Shown in pieces: positions 1 through 5,203 of a stretch of DNA of 7,672 bases (positions within the stretch are counted from its first letter, which is position 1; each line of letters starts with the position of its first letter). Where the stretch lies: the NCBI GenBank assembly GCA_017646305.1, contig JAGCMR010000179.1, positions 1-7,672 on the forward strand, in the 5' to 3' direction. The notes beneath the pieces are model-generated. The model saw nothing but the letters and a program-made list of their open reading frames with translations. It was not told the DNA's origin and did not search any database. The position numbers were made by a program, and so were the translations under genes. This stretch comes from Spirochaetaceae bacterium (GTDB lineage Bacteria; Spirochaetota; Spirochaetia; Treponematales; Treponemataceae).

Positions 1-2294
1 AATAACACAGGAATACCTGCCACCACAGGAGTTTCAAAGCAGCCGAACATATCCTGAATAATTACCTCAAGCACAGGTGTGGTTTTTCCAGCGATAATCT
101 CGTATTTTAATTTTCTCCGTTTACCGTTGGGCAGGTTAATTACAAGAGGAATTTCTTGATCTACTAAGTTTCCCTCACAAAACCAGTATAAGCCTTGATA
201 CACTACGTCAGCAGTGAGCTTTGTACTTGAACCAAGGAAGGGAAGCAGCCATTGCTCCAAAACATCCATCAAGAAAGCTTTTTCCAGTCTCTCCTTCCCT
301 GTAATTTCACGGAACAGATTGCAACGGAGCAACAAGGAGTCACTTTGTGGGGAAAGCGGCAGACTTTCAAAGCCTTTTCGTCGTAGCTGGCTACAAAGAG
401 CCTGAGCCACATCGCAGGAGTCGGGAACAAGCCGCCGACGCTCCAGCTCTAGCTTACCGTATCGCTTCACTTGATATTTTACCACCTTGCCAGAATTATC
501 ATCTACATCTAGCTCCACCGCTTCTGTGGCGTGATCTTGCAACCATGCTTCCACTGACTCAGAAGCAAGGACTTCCCAACGAAGGATACGGCCAGTGAAT
601 GAACCAGCATCAACTTCTATACCTACAATCCATTTTGGGAAGGTGTTTCCTAACGAGACTTGAGAAGAAGATCGGGAAGAAAGCTGTGCGGTACGACCTG
701 AAGGAAATTGATAACTCCCCTCACCCACTGATTTTGCCAATCGATCTGGAAACCCATACAAAAGTGCTAGAGATGAATCTGAGGAATCTGAAGAAAGAAA
801 TTGTTCATTGGAGTTCCCTGTAGCCTTTTTCAAGGAAGAAGAACTCACCTTCCGCTGCAAATCAGCAAAAAGACGCTTTTCCTCCACTGAATCGGCACTA
901 CCGTAGCATGCAGCTAATCGCAGTGCATCTGGTTTTCCACTTAAAGCCACACAACCAATTCGAGGATGGACTCCTAGCTCCAGAACTTTGCAGCCTAATT
1001 CAGTAATGCTTCCTTGAGAATCAAGGCAAGCCATAGTTTGAAGCAATTCTACCGCTGCATTCCAGCCCCCAGAAGATGGATTGTCCAGCCACTTTAAACC
1101 ATCCACGCTAGAGACTCCCCAGCGGGCACATTCCAGCACCACAGGAAGCAAGTCAGTACGAGTGATTTCTGGAGGAGGACTTGCAAGACGCCTTTCATCC
1201 TGAGACCAGAGCCGCACACAACAACCTGCTTGGATACGACCAGCACGACCTGTCCGTTGTTCTGCCGAAAAGGAGCTTTCCACCTCTGTCACCAGACGAC
1301 TCATACCAGTGTTGTGATGAAATCGGCTTACACGACTTAACCCACAATCAATAACCACCGTTACATCTGGAACTGTAAGACTCGTTTCTGCAATGGAAGA
1401 ACTTAAAATCACCCGACGCTGACCAGAATCAGCACTGGATAAAACCTTTTTTTGTTCCTCCAAGGAAATGGAGCTATGTAGCAAAAGAATTTCTGCCAGT
1501 GCAGCTCCACCGAGGGTCTCCAACAAGCGGCTACATTCACGGATTTCACCAATTCCCGGCAAAAATGCTAAAATCGCCCCGCAATCCTTTTGATTCCAAG
1601 GATTTTTTAGTTCATCCATAATTGCAGCAGCACAAGCTGACAAAAGAACAGCATTTTCAACAAAACCACTCTGGGATTTTTTAGGAGGACGGTACTGGAT
1701 TTCCACAGGAAATTGCCTTCCTGCCACATGGAGGATGGGAGCTTGTTCAGCATCACCTAAAAATTCTGCCACCTTTTGAGCATCCATGGTAGCAGACATA
1801 ACCACCAAATATAAATCATCCCGCAGGGACATAATTTCTTTGAGAAAGGCCAAAGAAAGATCTGTATGTAAGGACCCCTCGTGAAATTCATCTAGAACAA
1901 TGACAGAAATACCATCTAAGGCTGGATTATTTTGGATAATTCTTGTGAGGATGGCATCGGTCATCACTTCAATCTTGGTGGCAGAGGAAACACAGGTATC
2001 ATACCGCAAGCGATACCCAACAGTTACACCAAGCTTTTCTCCCAGTAGCTCGCTGTGACGAGATGCCACAGCCACCACAGCAAGACGACGAGGCTCTGTT
2101 ACAAGAATTTTTCCAGAAAAGGCTTCCATCAAAGCGAGCGGAACAACAGTGGACTTACCTGCGGCAGTTTCCGCTGTTAGAACAAGGCTTCTGGAAGGAG
2201 ATTCTTTGAGAGAAGTGACAATGGAATCAAGGCTGGCAGTAATGGGAAGATTTGCAACACCATCCCGCCAGCAGTCAGTAGTAAAAGCCTGCAT
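1..2294 (-). CDS. hrpB: ATP-dependent RNA helicase-like protein HrpB (C-terminus cut by window edge)
   Basis: This is a DExH-box superfamily 2 helicase of the HrpB family; the family's cellular RNA target is not established. Reading the minus strand from 2294 gives 764 uninterrupted codons to the left edge. Visible motifs are a Walker A-like loop at residues 41-49 (AETAAGKST, K47 and S48 kept), DEFH at 135-138, SAT at 167-169 and QRTGRAGR at 346-353. A helicase-associated HA2-like region lies around 395-480. The HrpB-specific C-terminal region includes WLLP near 682 and QDMFG..ETP at 747-756. E. coli HrpB is about 809 residues, so only some 50-60 residues are missing. The start is firm: an in-frame TGA lies at 2304-2306 and ATG 2294 is the first start codon after it. 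The ribosome site is weak (GAAG, 7-nt spacer) and CTCCT sits just before the ATG, so translation may depend on coupling to the hemolysin III gene 22 bp upstream. Unusual points are the altered Walker A, DEFHEG where DEFHER is usual, and a Ser-rich stretch at 484-508. Confidence 0.95.
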   Translation of the reverse strand, partial: MQAFTTDCWRDGVANLPITASLDSIVTSLKESPSRSLVLTAETAAGKSTVVPLALMEAFSGKILVTEPRRLAVVAVASRHSELLGEKLGVTVGYRLRYDTCVSSATKIEVMTDAILTRIIQNNPALDGISVIVLDEFHEGSLHTDLSLAFLKEIMSLRDDLYLVVMSATMDAQKVAEFLGDAEQAPILHVAGRQFPVEIQYRPPKKSQSGFVENAVLLSACAAAIMDELKNPWNQKDCGAILAFLPGIGEIRECSRLLETLGGAALAEILLLHSSISLEEQKKVLSSADSGQRRVILSSSIAETSLTVPDVTVVIDCGLSRVSRFHHNTGMSRLVTEVESSFSAEQRTGRAGRIQAGCCVRLWSQDERRLASPPPEITRTDLLPVVLECARWGVSSVDGLKWLDNPSSGGWNAAVELLQTMACLDSQGSITELGCKVLELGVHPRIGCVALSGKPDALRLAACYGSADSVEEKRLFADLQRKVSSSSLKKATGNSNEQFLSSDSSDSSLALLYGFPDRLAKSVGEGSYQFPSGRTAQLSSRSSSQVSLGNTFPKWIVGIEVDAGSFTGRILRWEVLASESVEAWLQDHATEAVELDVDDNSGKVVKYQVKRYGKLELERRRLVPDSCDVAQALCSQLRRKGFESLPLSPQSDSLLLRCNLFREITGKERLEKAFLMDVLEQWLLPFLGSSTKLTADVVYQGLYWFCEGNLVDQEIPLVINLPNGKRRKLKYEIIAGKTTPVLEVIIQDMFGCFETPVVAGIPVL

Positions 2295-2316
2295 TAGGAG
2301 ACTTCAATCAATCAAA

Positions 2317-3180
2317 TTATGCTGACAAAGAAAAATACACCGCAAAAAAGTGGAAAATACTTCCACAGATTACGAAAAGATGCCAGATACAATGCATCCA
2401 CTTGATTTTTTTCATTGCGTAAAAGATACAGCCCACCGTGTAGGCAATACCACCAGCCACCACCAGCTTTAGGCTCAAGGGATTCAGGTTCTGCACCATC
2501 GGTTTAATGGCAAAAACCACCAACCAGCCCATCAAGATGTAGGTAATGGCAGAAAGCACCCGCATTCGGCTTCCAAAAATAGCGTAGAAGGTCATGCCAG
2601 CCACAGCCAAAACCCAAATCACTCCGAACAAGGTCCAACCTACTGCACCACGAAGGGTCGTTAAACAGAAAGGTGTATAGGTTCCTGCAATCAAGAGATA
2701 GATGGAAGAGTGATCGAATATGGCAAAAATCTTTTTTGCTCCGTAGGGAGTAAGGGCATGATACAGTGTGGACATGAGATACAGAATCACTAAGGAGGCA
2801 CCAAAGATGGCAAAGCTAGTAACGTAAAAGCCTATTTCTCCAGCAGGAGCTAGAAATACTGCTCTCACAACTAAGAGAACTGTGGCAGCCACTGCCAGCC
2901 CCGCACCGATTCCGTGAGTTACTGAGTTGAAAATCTCTTCTCCAATGGAATATCGCTTGGGAATGGTAGCTTCATAGGCTTTTTGTTCAGCTTTTTGCTG
3001 AGCCTTTTCTACTTTTTTTGCAGCCTTAGCAGGCTTTAAGGCAGCGTAGCACTCCATCTGGATACGCTGAATTTCTTCCTTTGCAGAAGCCTTTACCGCC
3101 TTAATTCGATTCTTGGCAGCTTTCTTGATTTCTTTTATTTGCTGTTCAGAGACTCCCACCTCTGTATCTGTCTTTGACAT
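2317..3180 (-). CDS. Hemolysin III / PAQR family membrane protein with N-terminal charged extension
   Basis: The 287-residue product is a polytopic inner-membrane protein of the HlyIII/YqfA group. These are distant relatives of adiponectin receptors and carry a predicted metal-dependent hydrolase-like site; true haemolytic function is doubtful for most members. About seven hydrophobic segments fall between residues 91 and 284. Family signatures seen are [12 protein letters not shown] (81-92), S137-x3-H141 (STLYH), [17 protein letters not shown] (155-171, with D156), and H263-x3-H267 followed by H277. The Ser, Asp and His residues match the presumed metal site. Residues 1-72 precede the family domain and are rich in Lys, Ala, Glu and Gln, consistent with a cytosolic coiled coil; family members are usually about 210-220 residues without it. 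The start at 3180 is chosen because AGGAG lies 6 nt upstream. A longer in-frame start at 3270 would overlap rlmB by 62 bp and add a poorly credible Cys-rich segment. Third gene of the leftward block, 28 bp after rlmB. Confidence 0.93.
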   Translation of the reverse strand: MSKTDTEVGVSEQQIKEIKKAAKNRIKAVKASAKEEIQRIQMECYAALKPAKAAKKVEKAQQKAEQKAYEATIPKRYSIGEEIFNSVTHGIGAGLAVAATVLLVVRAVFLAPAGEIGFYVTSFAIFGASLVILYLMSTLYHALTPYGAKKIFAIFDHSSIYLLIAGTYTPFCLTTLRGAVGWTLFGVIWVLAVAGMTFYAIFGSRMRVLSAITYILMGWLVVFAIKPMVQNLNPLSLKLVVAGGIAYTVGCIFYAMKKIKWMHCIWHLFVICGSIFHFFAVYFSLSA

Positions 3181-3186
3181 GAAATA

Positions 3187-3191
3187 CTCCT
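3187..3191 (-). promoter_or_regulatory. Ribosome binding site that fixes the hemolysin III start
   Basis: AGGAG on the minus strand, with a 6-nt spacer to ATG 3180. It lies within the 28-bp gap after the rlmB stop and supports the 3180 start over the longer frame beginning at 3270. Confidence 0.8.
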
Positions 3192-3208
3192 CAGTCCCGT
3201 CAGTATTA

Positions 3209-3985
3209 CTAGGATTTTGGACGTTGCCGTCGCACCTCGTACAACAATACACCAGTAGCCACAGATACATTCAGACTGTCTAAGCGACCACAGGTTGGAA
3301 TGGAAACGATGGAATCACATTGCTCCTCCAGAAGGCGACCAATACCCTTTCCTTCGCTCCCCATAATGAGAGCTGTTTTTTCAGGGAACTCCACAGTGGT
3401 AGCAGAGCTTCCTCCAGCATCAGCACCGTATACCCAGAATCCAGCTTCCTTTAATTGCTCCGTTACACGAACAAGATTGGCAACAGTGGCCACGGGAACC
3501 CAAGCACTGGCTCCAGCACTGGATCTTCCCACCACCTCGTTTTCCAAGGGATCCTTCAGGCTTCTGCGTTCGGGCATTACCACCAAATCCACCCCAAACT
3601 GATCACAGCTACGGAGAATTGCACCTACATTGTGGGGATCGGTAATGGAATCAAGCACCAGTACAAGGGCCTGATCCCGTGAAGTTTTAATCCACTGGGA
3701 AAAATCCACCAAGTTTTGTGGATCGGCAGATTCACCTGCCAGACGCAACAAAAGTCCTCGGTGATCCTGGGCTGTTTCAGGCAAGGATGAAACCAAGGAG
3801 TCTAGCACTTTCTTTTCCACCTGAGTGGAAACAATACCAGCTTCCTTAGCCTGAGCCAAAATCTTTTTTACACGAGGACCAGGGTTTGCATAGAGAAGCT
3901 CCCATTCACCTATTGTTTCAGCTGAACGAAAGCTTCGCAAGCGTTCTTCAATGGCATGAAAGCCAGAAATATATTTATCTGCCAC
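3209..3985 (-). CDS. rlmB: 23S rRNA (guanosine-2'-O-)-methyltransferase, RlmB/TrmH (SpoU) family
   Basis: The 258-residue product, read from a GTG start, is a SpoU-type SAM-dependent 2'-O-methyltransferase with a trefoil-knot fold. RlmB of E. coli methylates G2251 in the 23S rRNA peptidyl-transferase region; the same target here is inferred. An N-terminal SpoU substrate-binding domain covers about residues 1-95 ([11 protein letters not shown] at the start, a DHRGLLL element near 74-80). It is followed by the catalytic domain with motif 1 ([14 protein letters not shown]119 and R125), motif 2 (MGSEGKGIG, about 208-216) and motif 3 ([17 protein letters not shown], about 229-245, N239, then LLYE). 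The GTG at 3985 is chosen because it precedes the family's characteristic N-terminus, has AAGG 6 nt upstream, and overlaps the end of ychJ by only 11 bp. A longer frame from ATG 4060 would run 86 bp into ychJ. RlmB proteins are usually about 245-250 residues. A paralogous TrmH-family specificity cannot be excluded. Confidence 0.92.
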   Translation of the reverse strand: MADKYISGFHAIEERLRSFRSAETIGEWELLYANPGPRVKKILAQAKEAGIVSTQVEKKVLDSLVSSLPETAQDHRGLLLRLAGESADPQNLVDFSQWIKTSRDQALVLVLDSITDPHNVGAILRSCDQFGVDLVVMPERRSLKDPLENEVVGRSSAGASAWVPVATVANLVRVTEQLKEAGFWVYGADAGGSSATTVEFPEKTALIMGSEGKGIGRLLEEQCDSIVSIPTCGRLDSLNVSVATGVLLYEVRRQRPKS

Positions 3986-4475
3986 AGCAGGCCTTATATT
4001 TCTTTCCAGAACCACAGGGACAAGGCTCGTTACGACCGATTTTTCGCCCCTCACGAACAACAGTTGTGGTCTTTAAGCTACCAGTGGAATACATCCACTT
4101 TCCGTCAATCTTCTTGAAGTAGCCTGTTTCGTGATGTACATCTTTAAGCCCCTTACGACTGTAGGTAGCCTGAAATTCTACAACACCTTCTGTATCATCG
4201 GCTCCACCCTTTTCAGTGCGGAGAATCTTAAGACCATGCCAAGTGGACTCTTCACTCCATGCCTTAGTGGCATCACGATCAATGTCTGTTTTATCACCAT
4301 TTGCTTCACAGGTGTTGATGATAAAATCGATTTCCTGCTTTTCGTAGGCAGAATACCGAGCCCGCATCAATTCTTCCGCTGTGGCGGCAAGACTAGTTCC
4401 CTTAATAATGGGCTCACAACAAGCTGAATAGTCCCGGCCAGAACCGCAGGGACAAGTGTTTTTAGCATTACTCAT
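3975..4475 (-). CDS. ychJ: YchJ-like (UPF0225) SEC-C motif zinc-binding protein
   Basis: The 166-residue product has the complete YchJ architecture. One SEC-C zinc motif lies at each end (C8-P-C10-G-S-G ... Y16 ... C19-C20 and C152-P-C154-G-S-G ... Y160 ... C163-C164). Between them is an NTF2-like domain marked by [12 protein letters not shown] (about 33-44), a WHGLKIL element (79-85), VEFQATY (99-105) and a KWMYSTGS element (127-134). SEC-C motifs resemble the C-terminal zinc finger of SecA, which binds SecB and ribosomes; the biochemical role of YchJ itself is not established. The product is cytosolic, with no signal peptide. ATG 4475 places the first CPCGSG eight residues from the start, as is usual in the family. 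A longer in-frame start at 4541 would add 22 residues and run into the opposing promoter. No good Shine-Dalgarno directly precedes 4475, but the stop of a possible six-codon leader cistron overlaps the start codon. First gene of the leftward block. Confidence 0.93.
   Translation of the reverse strand: MSNAKNTCPCGSGRDYSACCEPIIKGTSLAATAEELMRARYSAYEKQEIDFIINTCEANGDKTDIDRDATKAWSEESTWHGLKILRTEKGGADDTEGVVEFQATYSRKGLKDVHHETGYFKKIDGKWMYSTGSLKTTTVVREGRKIGRNEPCPCGSGKKYKACCGR
3992..3995 (-). promoter_or_regulatory. Candidate ribosome binding site for the rlmB GTG start
   Basis: AAGG on the minus strand with a 6-nt spacer to GTG 3985. It lies inside the last codons of ychJ (the Lys-Ala region of its C-terminal SEC-C motif). 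It is short, so termination-reinitiation from ychJ may contribute. Confidence 0.45.
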
Positions 4476-4492
4476 GCTGTGAGTATACCCAT
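4472..4492 (-). CDS. Possible six-codon leader cistron upstream of ychJ
   Basis: On the minus strand, ATG at 4492 opens a frame encoding MGILTA followed by TGA. It is preceded at a good distance (8 nt) by AGGAG at 4501-4505, the best ribosome site in the region. The TGA overlaps the ychJ ATG as ATGA, the classic arrangement for translational coupling. ychJ lacks a proper ribosome site of its own, which is why the leader is listed. It could instead be chance, with the AGGAG serving ychJ at a long distance. Confidence 0.35.
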   Translation of the reverse strand: MGILTA

Positions 4493-4500
4493 TTTTTAGT

Positions 4501-4505
4501 CTCCT
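4501..4505 (-). promoter_or_regulatory. Ribosome binding site AGGAG upstream of ychJ
   Basis: AGGAG on the minus strand. It is 8 nt from ATG 4492 of the six-codon leader but 25 nt from the ychJ ATG at 4475, too far for normal use at ychJ itself. Confidence 0.5.
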
Positions 4506-4521
4506 GTTCAATACTGCCCTC

Positions 4522-4551
4522 TTGACTTTATATCTTACCATTAACTATAGT
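4522..4551 (+). promoter_or_regulatory. Candidate sigma70-type promoter for the ECF S component-trkA-trkH block
   Basis: TTGACT (4522-4527, five of six matches to TTGACA) and TATAGT (4546-4551, five of six to TATAAT) are separated by 18 bp. The predicted transcription start would be around 4557-4560, at or next to the ATG at 4560, which implies a leaderless or nearly leaderless mRNA. Inferred from consensus only. Confidence 0.45.
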
Positions 4552-4555
4552 GGAA
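4527..4555 (-). promoter_or_regulatory. Candidate promoter for the ychJ-rlmB-hlyIII-hrpB block
   Basis: On the minus strand, TATAAA (4532-4527) is preceded after 17 bp by TTCCAC (4555-4550), a poor -35 match. A start near 4520 would give a short leader containing AGGAG 4501-4505. It overlaps the rightward promoter almost completely, so the two directions could compete for polymerase. Weak on consensus grounds. Confidence 0.3.
4544..4551. repeat. Perfect 8-bp palindrome ACTATAGT in the divergent promoter region
   Basis: The palindrome reads TATAGT on both strands, so it offers a -10-like hexamer in each direction. On the plus strand it forms the -10 of the stronger promoter candidate. On the minus strand no good -35 lies at the right distance. 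It is too short to call an operator on its own. Confidence 0.3.
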
Positions 4556-4559
4556 GACT

Positions 4560-5171
4560 ATGAATACTATTAATGCAAACCATAGCTTAAATAAAAAGCT
4601 TGCTATCATCGGAGCCTTAGGTGCTCTCACTGTTCTGTTTGGGCTTTTACCTGTTATTGGATACATTCGTCTGCCTTGGGGACTAGCCATCACCCTGCTG
4701 CACATCCCTACAATTTTGGGTGCATTGATTGCAGGTCCCCTTGCTGGAGCTTGTATTGGTCTTATCTTTGGATTAACAAGCCTTTATCAGGCATCTCAAA
4801 GTGCTGGTGGACTTGATATCCTCTTTGTAAATCCCTTGATTTCTGTATTACCACGAGTACTCCTTGGATTGGTAGCAGCCTATATCTTTATTCTACTTAC
4901 AAAGGTAAATCTCCCCAAGGCAGTGGGGTCAGCACTGTCAGCAGTATTGGCAACCCTTTGTCACACCATCTTTGTAGCTTTGGCACTGTATGCCTTTGCA
5001 GGCTCCCAGGTAACAGCCTTGATGGAAGGGGCTGGACTTGGTGCCTTCATTTTGCTGCTATTGCCTAATGCAGCCTCTGAGGCTATTGCTGCAGGAATCA
5101 TCTGTGGTGGAGTAACAGGTGTACTTTATGCCACCGCTGGAAAAAAATCAAAATTGTCTCAGGAGTCTTAA
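4560..5171 (+). CDS. ECF transporter S component (substrate-binding membrane subunit), substrate unassigned
   Basis: The 203-residue, very hydrophobic protein has about six membrane segments (roughly 13-33, 41-60, 62-78, 97-115, 122-147 and 160-192), the size and layout of energy-coupling factor S components. Features typical of the ECF_trnsprt-type family are an A15-x3-A19 pattern in helix 1 (the AxxxA surface that contacts EcfT), a GYIRLPWG element after helix 1, the HIPTILGALIAGPLAG stretch (48-63), a FGLTSL element (70-75) and NPLISVLPRVLLG (91-103). S components bind a vitamin or other micronutrient and work with EcfT and two EcfA ATPases. None of these is in view, so a shared (group II) module elsewhere is inferred. 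Pantothenate or riboflavin-type substrates are possible, but nothing here decides. ATG 4560 has only a poor ribosome site (GGAAG, 3-nt spacer). Its promoter candidate ends at 4551, so the mRNA may be leaderless. trkA follows after 26 bp. Confidence 0.85.
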   Translation: MNTINANHSLNKKLAIIGALGALTVLFGLLPVIGYIRLPWGLAITLLHIPTILGALIAGPLAGACIGLIFGLTSLYQASQSAGGLDILFVNPLISVLPRVLLGLVAAYIFILLTKVNLPKAVGSALSAVLATLCHTIFVALALYAFAGSQVTALMEGAGLGAFILLLLPNAASEAIAAGIICGGVTGVLYATAGKKSKLSQES

Positions 5172-5190
5172 TTTCTAGGGGTAATTAGAG

Positions 5191-5203
5191 CTTCATTATG
5201 AAG
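5191..5203 (+). repeat. Small inverted repeat spanning the trkA start codon
   Basis: CTTCAT and ATGAAG are perfect complements separated by one base, and the ATG is the trkA start codon at 5198. In RNA a hairpin would have about five A/U-rich pairs with a 3-nt loop, so it is weak. It could slightly mask the start codon until ribosomes arrive from the upstream gene. Confidence 0.25.

Noticed and set aside
214..823. Three plus-strand open frames (63, 83 and 74 codons)
   Set aside because: They lie antisense within the strongly supported hrpB coding sequence, have no recognisable domain and overlap one another.
2304..2315. Three tandem TCAA units before hrpB, as a possible phase-variable repeat
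   Set aside because: Three copies are too few for slipped-strand switching and the tract lies outside both coding frames.
3503..3522. Direct repeat of AGCACTGG
   Set aside because: It falls within conserved rlmB codons for a Ser/Ala-rich stretch and is explained by coding sequence.
3300..4427. Plus-strand open frames of 75-100 codons
   Set aside because: Antisense shadows of rlmB and ychJ; their sequences are low in hydrophobic periodicity and show no family resemblance.
4476..4559. Riboswitch controlling the ECF S component
   Set aside because: The 84-bp region is taken up by promoter candidates and leaves no room for a vitamin riboswitch on the rightward transcript.
5172..5197. Terminator between the S component and trkA
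   Set aside because: There is no GC-rich stem followed by a T-run; the only inverted repeat is short, A/T-rich and overlaps the trkA start.
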